This document shows, in pieces, positions 50,893 to 62,635 of a DNA stretch of 64,000 bases. The position numbers were made by a program, and so were the translations under genes. Source of the DNA: Sphagnum compactum (Eukaryota > Bryophyta > Sphagnopsida > Sphagnales); assembly GCA_965153455.1 (NCBI GenBank), contig OZ234493.1:28262213-28326212 (forward strand), in the 5' to 3' direction. Each line of letters begins with the position of its first letter. The first letter of the stretch is position 1. The notes beneath the pieces are model-generated. The model searched no databases. It was not told the origin of the DNA and saw only the letters and a list, made by a program, of their open reading frames with translations.

Positions 50893-53800
50893 ATGGCTCG
50901 GGTAAGATACCTTCTTGTCCTTCTTCTGTATCCTGCAAATGATGGATTTTGGCTTCCCTTCTCACGATCTGCAATGGGTTTCAGCCTTTTGCTGCGAACT
51001 GGAAATAATTTCCTATCTTGTGGATTCCTACCCCTTCCGCCCTAATTTTCTTCAGATGTTGCCCGCTTCTGATCTGAACTGAGGGTTTATCATCTTCTTA
51101 GGTCTTGAACTTTGATCCATCTAGAAGAAAAAAAGTCCTTTCTTTTTTCAAAATTTCAATTCATCGTCTCCATCTGTGATTTCAGCTTTTCTTATGACAT
51201 TCTGCATGTAAGCTGAAGTTTTTCTTTGTGATCTCTGATCATTTTTCCAGACACTTAAATTGGGTCTAAACTATGCCAAAACATCATTGCCATTCAGTCT
51301 TTTGTTTTTTGCCGATGGGATTTTCCCACATATTCTCATGATCTTGTGAAACTAATTTTTTGGTTCCTTGATTTCTCTGGATACCAAGATTGGGGGGTTT
51401 TTCTTTTTTTTCCCCCCTCTCCCAAGCTTTTGGGTTTTAGTTTTTCCATCTTGATTTGAACTGGTGCATTTTCTAGATCTTGCCATTGTTAAAATTCCAG
51501 ATGAAATTCATCACAGTTGTTTTGGGGGTGATCATTGTTGCTGCAATGTACATGCTGCAATTTATCCCAGGAATTTCTGCTCTTACCTACTAGTAGTGGG
51601 ATTCATATTGTTGTTAAGGGCACCAAGATTGTTTTGCTCTGAGGCCCCTCAATCTACTGACTGCAAATCAGGAATTGCCAAGTGCTATTGGCACCGTTCC
51701 TGAATCTTAGAAACTAGGTGATGACAACAAATTCAGAAATTGCAATTGGATTTTGTAGGGAGCAAGATTCTTACTGGAGCAAGCAAAGAAGGCTGGACAT
51801 GCAGCGAGATATGCTCGTTCATATCAAACCACAGTTACTAAAGTCAACACGGTAGGTGAAATCTATTGTGATTTGTGTGCAATTCCACTGCAACTCTCAT
51901 GTTAAATCATTTCCGTTTGAAACTGGCACTATTTGTCCTTAAAGCAAAGCATTGTTTTCAGCTATTGCTTCTTTGCAGGACTTGCGATCACGGCTCGAAG
52001 AGTTGGTCCCACAAGAGCGGGTGAGAGTCTCTTTCCTTTTGCATTTTCTGTCCCTTGACTGCTTGCTGGTTGTCCATGTGAAAAAATGCAATCTGTCTTT
52101 CCCATAGGTGATGATCTGTTGGGCTTTGGAGAGCTAATGTGAAGGACGTACCACAGGAACGGCTGAAGGAGATAAAATCCAAGTATGGCAAAGTCTCTCT
52201 TGGTGACACTACTGTCGACATGGTATGCCATTCAATACAGTTCTGGTTTTAACTTCAGTTAGATCACAACATTAATGACAATGAAAATCTGAACCACCCA
52301 TAAATCTTAGTTCCCTACATTAAAAGCGCATAGCTATAACAGACATGTGAAACCCTAATTTGTGTTTTTCCTATTGTTTCTGGGAAGAAATGAGTTTACT
52401 TTCACAGGCTTGTTGCAGCTTGAATGAGGCTACTATTGACTTCTTTTATTAGCTCTGTCTGTTGAGTGCTAGCCAAACATCATGACTGAGTCATCCTGTT
52501 GCTTCTGGAAATGCAACAGAAACTCACGATGGAGATGTTTGCCCAAAAAATTTCAGCTGATCATTTTTTATGTATTGACACCCACCGTCAGGATCCTGTA
52601 AAGTTAGTGTGCAGACATGGCAGCTGGTCACTGCTATTTTAAATCTGACACTTTGTGAGCAACTCTCACAAGGTTATGACCACACCCATTTTTGTGTTAC
52701 ATTCAAAGTGTTCTGGTGGAGATTTCTCTGCAATCTCATAGATATATTACATTTCCTGATTATGTAACTCACATGCAGGCCATTGGAGGAATGCGAGGTA
52801 TCAAAGGCATGCTTTGGGAGACGTCCCTCCTTGATCCTGATGAGGCACGTCCCCCTGTATTTTCAACATTTAAGTTTTATACAAAGACTTGCAGCCTGTA
52901 TCTTTTCCTTTCCCTACCATTTTGAAGAAGCCCCATGTCGAGGCTCAAGTATCCACAAACATTTTTCCACTGTGGCTTATTGAACATATGGTACTTCCAC
53001 AGAGACTCTCCATGCACGCACTCCTGCATGGGCCTTTTGAACTATATCTATATTGATGGCAACTAATATAAACATTTCCTGCAGGGGATCCGCTTCAGGG
53101 GCCTTTCAATTCCTGAGTGCCAAGCAAAGCTTCCAGCTGCCAAAAAGGGTGGCGAACCACTCCCTGAAGGTTTTCTCTGGCTGCTAGCCACTGGAGAGGT
53201 AACATCATTTGTTTCACTATTACTTAGGATTTGTTGATTTTACCACTGTGCTGATTGTTGGGTAGAGTCAGTTCATTCTCAACAGTGATACTTGTTGGTT
53301 GAAATCTGCCTTTGTTAATCAAAATCTGTTGGTCTATACATGATCAGCTGGTAGAATCATTCTTAAAAAGCTGCTCGATGTCGATTGAGTCCAATTAATG
53401 GTTTCAAACAGCATTGCACAGTTAGTTACTTAGAGCAGTTCCACCCATTCTCAGTATGTGGCTCTGCATTAGTATTTCTCACATCCAAGGTTAGTTGGTT
53501 ATGCTTCCTCGACCTCATCTATAAAACTAAAACTGGGACTGCAAATGTTGGGAGACTACTAATACCAACCCACCTGGACCAATCAAACAGTCTGGCCAAT
53601 CACCAGCAGGTGTTAGACTTTCCTGTGCCTTTTGCCAGCCTCAGCATCCTGTGCAAAAATCATTTTACTGAGCCAAACCAGCATGTTTTGACGACTCTTC
53701 ATCCCAAATTTACTGTACAGTGCACTGGTGGAGTTGCTCTTATGATCTCACATATTGGTGTCATGTATAGCTAGTCATATTGAAGGATGACCTCATGGTT

Positions 53801-56800
53801 TTTCCTTATCTTGTCACAATCTTTGAAATGGAACTCTGTAATTGAGCACTGCTTCAGGGCAATATTGTGAAATGACGAACTTCATGAAATGACAGGTACC
53901 CACTAAGGAGCAAGTTGATGCAGTGACTGCAGATTTGCAATCCCGCTCCAAAGTGCCAGGTGGGTCTTCAGGTCTCTAAATGGAGGTATTCCTCTGCTGA
54001 TTATACAAAGTTAGGGAAGTAGTAAGTTCTCATGCCTAAATCCTTAGCCCTAAACCCACTACATCAGCAAGGATAAAAACTTGTGTTGTCAGATTAGAAG
54101 CTTTATCCCTGGCATCCTTTCTGTACTGCAATGCGCTTTATTTGCTTATTATGTGAGGACTGCTGGAAAGAATATTTTTTAGTTTTCTTTCAAAATCTTG
54201 AAATCCATTTGCAGAATAAGCATGTGTGTAAAACAGACGGTTCCATACAGGGCATGTATTTGATGTGATAAATGCACTCCCGAAGACTGCACATCCAATG
54301 ACACAACTGACAGCTGGCATCATGGCTCTCCAGGTGTGCCTCCCGAGTACTCCATTTCTACAACGTCATCTTTTGCTACTGCCTAAAACTTCACTTTCAT
54401 TCTTACTCTATGTTTCTGACAATACCTTGCAATCTGATGTATGCAGACTGAAAGTGAATTTGCGAAGGCTTACGAAACAGGACTTAACAAGACCAAGTGA
54501 GCAGTTTATTGGAAAAATAAGCAGTTTATTCGTGATTTTGCTTTGCTTATTTGGCCATTTGCATCTAGACTGGAATGTGAAGGTGCCAACTTTCAGCTAT
54601 TATAATAATGGTTCTGTGTTGGCAGATACTGGGAGCCCACATATGAGGATGCAATGAATCTGATTTCACGTCTACCTGAGGTTGCAGCCTACATCTACCG
54701 TAGGTATGTATCTCTTGTAAGGGCTTGAGAGTTTTGTGGGTCAGTGCTTAGAGTTACACCCTGAACCCAAGAATGAACCCTGCACTCTAGAGCGCTTCAC
54801 AACATATTAAGGTGTGAAAACCATGAACAGTAATTGCTTGAAATCCACCATGTGATTTTCTTAGGCCCTATAAGTTGAAAGAATGTGCAATGTTGGGAAA
54901 ACACCTTTATCTTTGGATTTTTGTTTCTTTAGAGTGAATTGAGAGGAAGGAATGAGGAAGCTTGTCTGCAATTCTGATAAAGAATCAAAGGTGTTGCAGG
55001 ATATATAAGGGAGGCGAGTTGCATGGGGCAGATCCCAATCTGGACTATGCTGCAAATTTTGCACACATGCTTGGGTTTCAAGATGACATCATGCATGAAC
55101 TGATGCGCTTATACATTAGCATTCACAGGTTATGTTTGGGGTCTGTTTTGAAAGAAATAAAATTGCCACTTTCTACTGGACCTGTAAGCGTTTTAGGGTT
55201 CAGTAAAATGAAAATAATGTGGAAGTAAATCCCACCATATCATGGCTGGTATCTGAGTGATGTGGATGCATTGGTGGCAGTGATCATGAGGGAGGGAATG
55301 TGAGCGCTCACACTGTACACCTTGTAAGTGCAGTTTTTTCTTCAGTGTATCTTTCTCTGTCTATAAACCCTAAACCTGGGGCTGTCAACTGGATGTCATT
55401 GTTTTCTGAGCTATACATTTTGGGTTGTGAAAGTTGATTCTGTTCTGAACAGAAACCTTTCTGGTTGATTAGACTTCAGATCTCTACTGAACCTTCAAAT
55501 CCACCTCAAAACCCTAATCGCTAAACCCAGCCTTCAAATCCACCACACAGATGATCTGCAATGTTGAACCCAGCCTAACTGCCCACTCATAATCCTATAT
55601 CCTGATAACTAGGCTCTGTTCTTCACTGCAAGATCTTCAATGTAAACTCAGGAGTCTTCTTGTTGTTAGTCAGCCTGTTGAGCATTTGAAGACTGTGGTT
55701 TGGTTCTCAGGTTGGAAGTGCTTTGTCAGACCCATATCTCTCCTTTGCTGCTGGAGTGAATGGCTTGGCTGGTCCCCTTCATGGCCTTGCTAATCAGGTA
55801 CTTACCTATCAACATCTCTCTACATCATGTATTTGCTGGTCTTTGACTTCTAGGGGCATTCTTGGCCAAGCCATTTGGGCATGGGCTTGATGCTATATTG
55901 GCCAAAACATCCTATGGGGTTTACTGATATGTGGAAAGGTGGCAGGAAGTTCTGAGGTGGATTCAAGAAGTAGTGGCAGAGATTGGAAGTGATGTCACCC
56001 CTGAGCAGCTCGCTGATTATGTTCACAAAACCTTGAAGAGTGGCAAGGTTAGGATGCAAGCCCCTCAAAGCCCTGTGGACAGTAATTTTCATTAGGAGCA
56101 TGTCCTGTAACTGTTTAATAGAGTGTGGATGCTTCTCCTCTGCCGTCAAGACTGAATTCTAGGCTATTCAATCAAGAGCTACCTTTACTTGATCTAGATC
56201 ACTCTGCCACTGTTGTGTACCTGAGAAAGTGCTCTTTATACGATCAGTGTTTGGGTTTAGGGTTTAGGATATGAGCAAGTTGCATAGGGAATTGGTTGTA
56301 TACTTATTTGTATGTGTTCTCTTGGTGGACTCTCTCATCCATGAGTAGAAGACTGACATTGATGGATCCTGGGTATAGGTGGTGCCTGGCTTTGGACATG
56401 CAGTGCTGCGAAAGACAGATCCTCGTTACATTTGCCAGCGTGAATTTGCCCTCAAGCATCTTCCCAATGATCCCATGTTTAAAATGGTAACCCTAAACCC
56501 TTAACCGTAAACCCCCTCTGCCACATGGTTTTGATTGAAAACTCATGACTATACTATAGACAAGAGCATAGATAATTGCAAAGTGATCAGTCACAGGAGC
56601 TCCAAGTTTTGCTATGATCCAGTGTTTTTGTGGGTTTGTTTTCCTCAGGTCTCAAAGTTGTATGAGGTTGTTCCCCCAATTTTGCTGGCAGGTGGCAAGG
56701 TAAATGGGTCAAACATTGAGACCTGGATATGGTAGTCGTTTTTTTGTCTTCTCACATGCTACCATTTCTTTCTTGACATCTTGGAACATGGGCTCTGAAA

Positions 56801-57758
56801 TTGAACTGCTTGGGGTCATCATGTGAAGATGTACTGTGATTAGGGACTCTACACAACAGCAAATGTCTGTCTTTGAAACAGGATTTGAAATAAATCCTTA
56901 CATATGTGATTTCAGATGGGGAAGCTCTTTGCATTAATCTCACTACGATCCACGAATAGTCTCCATCTCATAAGATGATACTCTTTACTCAAAAACAAAG
57001 TCCTACTCTTGAATCAATAGTGCTGGCAGCTGAAGGCAAGATTGGGATACTGAATAATGAGTGGGATTGCAGGTGAAGAATCCCTACCCCAATGTGGATG
57101 CACACAGTGGTGTCTTACTTCAATACTTTGGCCTGACAGAACAGAAGTAAGTTCTCCTCTAAATGCTTTGGTATCTCACAGGAGACATTCTCATTTGACA
57201 TCAGATCTAAATAATTCAGTATGACATCTTGATTAGGATGAAGCAGCAGAAGGAGCTTTTTGTTCATTGGGCTGTTGGGAATGCTTGGTGTTATTTGCTG
57301 CAGTTATTATACTGTGCTATTTGGAGTGGCTCGATCCTTGGGTGTACTTTCTCAAGTAAGTTGGCAAATGGTTTGAAACAATTCTGCAACTGGAAAAATG
57401 AGATCATTATATTGCAAGTTCCCAGATCTTTGGGTCACATTTACAAGCATTCCCTCACTTTCTGTTTGAGGGAAACTGCAAAGTTTACTAACAATCTGCT
57501 GATTTCTACTTAATATGTAGTACACATCTGAGCCTTTATGAAACCATGAAAAGTCTGCTTGTGACTATAATGACATCAAGAAGTTCATTATTGGAGTGAG
57601 TCCCCGACTTTAAATTTCAGATCAGTTAACTGTGTTGTTGTTACCTTGTTTTTTTGCAGCTGATTTGGGACCGTGCACTGGGCCTTCCAATTGAGAGACC
57701 CAAGAGTATGACTTTTGAGTACATTGAAAACTACTGCAAATCCAAAGCCACAGCCTAG
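50893..57758 (+). CDS. CSY: Citrate synthase, mitochondrial, 19 exons
   Basis: Condenses acetyl-CoA and oxaloacetate to citrate, the first step of the mitochondrial TCA cycle. Exons: 50893-50901, 51759-51851, 51979-52020, 52157-52222, 52779-52844, 53085-53198, 53896-53959, 54251-54333, 54447-54496, 54626-54703, 55000-55128, 55281-55323, 55711-55797, 55946-56047, 56379-56486, 56649-56699, 57073-57146, 57304-57355, 57660-57758. Phases agree throughout; the product is 469 aa, near the roughly 474 aa of plant mitochondrial enzymes. Catalytic residues (pig His274, His320, Asp375) are His303 in GPLHGLANQ, His349 in PGFGHAVL and Asp404 in NVDAHSG, with identical spacing. The basic N terminus ([20 protein letters not shown]) fits a mitochondrial presequence. 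There is no C-terminal SKL and no N-terminal glyoxysomal presequence. The intron after codon 'DPDE' appears to use a GC donor (52,845). An in-frame ATG at 50,794 could add 33 residues; the downstream start was chosen for family length. Confidence 0.94.
52445..52690 (+). repeat. Copy (iv) of the ~240-bp dispersed repeat, in citrate synthase intron 4
   Basis: Starts at 'ctgttgagtgctagccaaac' and ends near 'cacaaggttatgaccac'; it matches the copies at 5,515 and 44,525 block for block in the same orientation. Intron 4 spans 52,223-52,778. Confidence 0.7.
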
Positions 57759-59036
57759 GGCTTAAGATCAAGATTTTTGGAGGTCCCAAATGCAAGGCCC
57801 TACTAGGGTTGCCATAAGTTTAAGATAGTGGCAACCCTAGCAGGACTTTGACCTACTCAGCTTCTTGAGTTGTGCGAAACCAGTTCTGCACTTTCAAATA
57901 ATTTGAAATAATGATCACCCAATTGCATGGGCTTTGTGGGTGGAAATGAATCTGAATGTTGCTGATGCTCTTGCTCAAGAGATCAGTGCAAAGGTGAACA
58001 ATTATTCAACATGCAGTTGAATTTGTTGTGGGAGATCTGATGGTGGGAATTCCAAACCTAATTCCAGTAAGTAATCTCCTTGATTCTACCAATATCTCTC
58101 ACCCAAAACCATAATAGATTCCTAGACTTCTTTCCCTGCTCTTCTTTGTCTTTGTTTTTCTTTCTTGTCAATCTGGGCATCCAAGGTGCATAAGAAGAGA
58201 TGGTGATGATGAGTGCTTATTACAAATGGCCTGACATGAGACCCAAAAATTGTAGCCCCATTTTTTCACATTTGGGAAGACCCTATCATAGCAATGGGCA
58301 AAAAATCCAAACACATTCTAAGATAGAATTTTGCTCCACTACAATTCGGATTTGAATAGACTATTGCGTTGTGTGGGAGAGACCTGCGTGAGGCTTGGAG
58401 ACAAGATGGGCAAATATAAAACATAGCACTTCATGATTCTGCGGTGTTTTATGTTGTGCGCACTTTGAATAAGTTTGGCACATTTGTGGAGGACACTATA
58501 CTTGTAGAAAGCACTATACAAATGCAAAAACACCTTTGCCATCATTCATTTACCTTCACTAAGTGTTGGATGTTGTTGAAGGACATGTCATGGTGAGGCG
58601 ATGAGTGAAAGGAACATTAGAAGGACTCCACCCATAAAGCTAAAGAATGTTGATTTTGGGCATTTTTGACACTACACGAAAAGAAGAAGAAGGAGCAAGG
58701 ATCTATGACTAAATCTATGTGATTGCATTTGTAATCAATATATGCGACAAGACTAAATGGGTCCATAGTCACATTAGACTTGTTGATTTGACGACAATAT
58801 GTACAACTAGGTCGATGTGGAAAAACTTAGTGTTTAGCAAAACAATTTATGATACTAATAAGTTCTAAAATTTTAGTTCATCTTGGCCTTTAGGGTTAGG
58901 GTACCAGAGACTTTCCTGTCTTAGCTTACTTAGGGTCCCTGTTGCTTGTCCTTGTGGGTTGCTTTATTTGTACCTGACAAGTTCTCTATTGGGTGCATTG
59001 AATTTTTTGTCATTGAATTTTCTCCTGTGCACTTAA
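57759..59036. other. 3' flank of citrate synthase and intergenic DNA
   Basis: The 3' UTR presumably begins at 57,759. A 'gggttgccataagtttaag...gtggcaaccctag' stretch at about 57,806-57,841 contains short inverted arms (agggttgcc / ggcaaccct) that could fold in the transcript. No further gene recognised. Confidence 0.4.
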
Positions 59037-59076
59037 TATAAATAAATAAATAAATAAATAAAAATAAATAAATAAA
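59037..59076. repeat. (TAAA)n microsatellite
   Basis: A TAAA-rich run with one interruption, directly abutting the foldback element at 59,077. Confidence 0.85.
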
Positions 59077-60252
59077 CAAGGGATGTGTCAGTCACACACT
59101 TGTGGCCTTGCCATTTACATTAAAAAGTATCTTAAGAAGGCAAAAAGAAGAACTATGGAAACTCAAATATATTTCACCATGCGAAAATTATAATCTTCTA
59201 ACAATCGTCTAAAAAGAAACCAAAAAATCCTTCAATGTATTACTATAACTCTATAATAATAACTAATCTCAAGTTTCAACACAAGCCAAAAATATCACCT
59301 TTCAAAAATCCTCATATAATAAAAATAGAGCCTATTATTGTTATTATTATTACCTAGGGGCCTATAAAAATCCCTTAAGCTACTATTACTCTATAATGAA
59401 CCCAAACACAATATCCTTAAGGGTCTTGGCAGGCAAGGCCAAAAAATCCAAGGCAAGAAGGATATTGTGTTTAGATTCATTATAGAGAGTATAGTAGCTT
59501 TAAGGGATTTTTATAGGCCCCTACTAGGTAATAATAATAATAATAATAATCATAGGCTCTATTTTATATAAATGAGGCATTTTTGAAAGATGATATTTTT
59601 TGGCTTGTGTTGAAACTTGAGATTAGTTATTATTATAGAGTTATAATAATAATATCTTGAAGGATTTTGGGTTTCTTTATTTTAGAGGATCGTTTTGAAG
59701 ATTTAGGGTTTAGGGTGAAATATATTTCACCTTAAACCCATATTTTTGCATGGGTGAAATATATTTGAGTTTCCATAGTTCTTCTTTTTTGCCTTGTGTT
59801 GAAACTTGAGATTAGTTATTATTATAGAGTTATAATGATAATATCTTGAAGGATTTTGGGTTTCTTTATTTTAGAGGATTGTTTTGAAGATTTAGGGTTT
59901 AGGGTTTAGGGTGAAATATATTTCACCCTAAACCCATATTTTTGCATGGGTGAAATATATTTGAGTTTCCATAGTTCTTCTTTTTGCCTTGTGTTGAAAC
60001 TTGAGATTAGTTATTATTATAGAGTTATATAATAATATCTTGATGGATTTTGGGTTTCTTTATTTTAGAGGATTGTTTTGAAGATTTAGGGTTTAGGGTT
60101 TAGGGTGAAATATATTTCACCCTAAACCCATATTTTTGCATGGGTGAAATATTATTTGAGTTTCCATAGTTCTTCTTTTTTTGCCTTCTTAAGATACTTT
60201 TTTAAAATATAAAAGGCAAGGCCACAAGTGTGTGACTGACACACCCCTCTTG
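59077..60252. mobile_element. Foldback (long inverted repeat) element with internal ~190-bp tandem repeats
   Basis: The outer ends are inverted copies: about 59,077-59,115 (caagggatgtgtcagtcacacacttgtggcc) and 60,211-60,252 on the other strand. Inverted matches continue inward to a centre near 59,438 (acaatatcctt at 59,408-59,418 versus aaggatattgt at 59,458-59,468). The right arm also carries three units of about 190 bp, starting gaaacttgag at 59,612, 59,801 and 59,996. Units contain TTTAGGG repeats and a gggtgaaatatatttcaccc palindrome that the left arm lacks. No coding frame. This fits a MITE/foldback DNA element of unknown superfamily; no target duplication is evident because the left flank is TAAA-repeat. 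Confidence 0.75.
59891..59911 (+). repeat. Interstitial (TTTAGGG)3
   Basis: Three uninterrupted copies of the plant-type telomere repeat, inside the second 190-bp unit of the foldback element. A second (TTTAGGG)3 lies at 60,085-60,105 in the third unit. Confidence 0.85.
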
Positions 60253-60696
60253 TTTTAAGGTCAGAGAGAATCAGCACATTCACATAAATGAAACTGACCT
60301 AAATAAAAGAAGGCTGACCTAAATAAAAGAAACTGACCTATATGTCCATAAGCTACAGACAAACTCTTCATGCATCTGGGTATCACCTCACTTAACCACA
60401 GTTAAAAGGATTGCAGATCCAGAGTCCTATATGGGCAACATGCAATGGCAATTCAACATGGTGTGATGAAGCAAACAGAATGATAGCATTTATTTGAGTA
60501 CAAACATATATATATATATATTTGTTTTTTTTGGGCTTTTTTATCCAAATTTTGGATCCAATGAACTAACTCTGCATGGCTAGCTAGTTCTTCAACCCAT
60601 AGTTGATATTGTAGCCAGCATTCTTGCTTATGTGGCAACACATCATTGGCTTATTTAAGGCTAGAGTGAATCCATACCCATGAATACATCATCCCC

Positions 60697-60762
60697 ATGG
60701 ATGGATGGATGGATGGATAGATGGATGGATGGATAGATGGATGGATAGATGGATGGATGGAT
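60697..60762. repeat. (ATGG)n / (ATAG) microsatellite
   Basis: About 16 tetranucleotide units, mostly ATGG with interspersed ATAG. Confidence 0.9.
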
Positions 60763-61110
60763 ATTTAGGTCCTCAATTATATATCACATATTTTTGCTTG
60801 CTGCCTTCTGGCATTTTCGTACTTTCTTAATTCCTTCTTGCACATTCATTCGACAAGGCTGATCAGCTGAGCCTCATAACTTAGCCTTTGGGGTGTGTTC
60901 ATAATTGGTGGTGTGCTCAGCAATCATCCCACTCATGAATTGACCATGTTGGTAACCAAGAGGGCTCGATCGAGCGCACTTGTTGCCACACATAGATAGT
61001 CAAGGCATGTTATGCACTTGCAAAACTTGTGCACCTTGCAAAATACTACACATCTCACACTTACCTTCCGTGTTTGTTACCGGGTGTTTCTTTTTATGTT
61101 TTTAAATTTG

Positions 61111-61174
61111 TAGCATGATTGGCAAGGGGAATGTGAGAAGGTAGAGCATAACATTCCCCTTGCCAATCATGCTA
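61111..61174. repeat. Perfect 24-bp inverted repeat with 16-nt loop
   Basis: Arm 61,111-61,134 (tagcatgattggcaagggga then atgt) and arm 61,151-61,174 are exact reverse complements, separated by 61,135-61,150. If transcribed it would form a fully paired 24-bp stem. No gene around it. Confidence 0.9.
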
Positions 61175-61892
61175 TTTATGATTATAAAGGTATTATATAA
61201 AGGCAAGGGGAAGGTTATTTGGAGAAAGAAAATATTTGGCTATTGGTGTTGGTTATATTGCAAAAGTAGAAGTGTAAATTACAAAGTTACACAATGATTC
61301 ATGAAGCAAATGAACCTTCCATTGTTGTAGAGAGCTTTGGCAATAAAAAACATCACATTGTGACAACATGTTAATGTATGTAAAGAAGTTTTTGGTTGGT
61401 GAAACGAAAGTCACGATCATCAAAATTGAAGGCTCCTTTGTCTTTAGCCGATTCACGGATGGATGCAACGAAACTAACAATTGAAATCAAAGAGAAAAAA
61501 AAGAAGGCTTCTCCTTCTTGATCAAGCTTGAAAATGGCAAACCCTAACCCTAGGGAGGAGCCATTTGGCATATCCATATCTAAGGTAGGGAGGGGTCACA
61601 TGATGCCAACATGCGTCTATTTCTAATGGGCTCTCTTGGCCATGGTTACTAGCCATAATGGAATATTGGGCAAATTTTCTAAGAAAAACTTAATTTTTTT
61701 TCAAGCTTACAAGTAGCCAACCCCTTTTAGAAATAAGAATTTGGCTACAATGAGTCGGGTTCTATTTGAACTTTACATTTGCTAAGATCACTTATCTTGT
61801 TGTTAATATGTGTAAATATTATTAATTAAAACATAAAATTTATTTTATTAATTAAATAAAAAGTTGTTAATTAGTCTCATTATATTAATGTA

Positions 61893-61962
61893 GACATGTG
61901 ATTTAATGGTTAAGCCATCACAACATAAACCAAGTGATTTTGGGTTTAAACCTTGGGTAACC
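61893..61962 (+). repeat. Possible tRNA-derived SINE remnant
   Basis: The stretch gtgatttaatggttaagcc resembles a tRNA box A region, and tgggtttaaaccttggg about 40 bases later resembles a box B. Neither matches the consensus exactly and no cloverleaf was built; boundaries are unknown. Confidence 0.3.
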
Positions 61963-61974
61963 TTTTTAGTAAAA

Positions 61975-62635
61975 AGGAAAATGAATTTTGATAATTGATT
62001 TTGTGAGAACCAACTGACTCCTTTGAGAATCAATCAAAATTAAGAAAAAATAAAAATAAATCTTATACCCCTATCAGTTCTCACAAACCCAATTTTTATT
62101 TAATTTTGTGAGAATCAACTCTTTTCAGAATCAATCAATCAATTTAAAAAAAAATAAAATAAAAATCTTATACCCTAATCAGTTCTCACAAACCCAAATT
62201 TCTATTATTTTTGTGAGAACCGACTCATTTGTGAATCAATCAATTTAAAAAATAAAAATAAAATCTTATACCCTAATCAGTTCTCACAAACCCAAATTTC
62301 TATTTATTTTTGTGAGAACCGACTCATTTGTGAATCAATCAATTTTTTTAAAAATAAAAAAAAACTTATACCCTAATCAGTTCTCATAAACACAAATTTT
62401 ATTTATTTATTCTGAGAACCGACTCCTTTGTGAATCAATCAATTTTTTTTATAAAAAAAATATATTATACCTGAATCAAACCTCACAAACCCAGATTTTT
62501 ATTTATTTATAAAAGAGCGAACTCCTTTGTAAATCAACCAATTTTTTAATAAAAAATATGTATTATAACCAGTCCTCACACACCCAAATTTTATTTATCA
62601 TTTAAAGAATTGATTCAATTCTCACAAGTCTATTT
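61975..62635 (+). repeat. ~100-bp tandem array, about six units, each able to form a hairpin
   Basis: Units are marked by tcttataccctaatcag at about 62,061, 62,166, 62,263, 62,364, 62,465 and 62,563 (spacing 97-105). Most units hold gttctcacaaa and, about 20 bases on, tttgtgagaac, an 11-bp inverted pair, followed by cgactcatttgtgaatcaatcaattt. Units 3 and 4 are the most similar; the last two are diverged. Confidence 0.8.

Larger units (their letters stand above)
60763..61970. other. Intergenic DNA with a perfect hairpin, no gene recognised
   Basis: Contains the 24-bp hairpin at 61,111-61,174 (separate entry) and a further copy of its ggcaaggggaa core at 61,202. Minus-strand frames at 61,253-61,577 have no recognisable domain. 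A tRNA-like stretch at about 61,893-61,960 may be a SINE remnant. Confidence 0.4.

Noticed and set aside
53385-53774. 129-codon + strand frame
   Set aside because: It lies wholly in citrate synthase intron 6 and has no domain similarity.
54265-54657. 130-codon + strand frame
   Set aside because: It begins in citrate synthase exon 8 and reads on through introns; the real product is the spliced enzyme.
61975-62635. CRISPR-like array (repeats with spacers)
   Set aside because: Units are about 100 bp with no unique spacers and lie in a plant genome; this is a tandem satellite.
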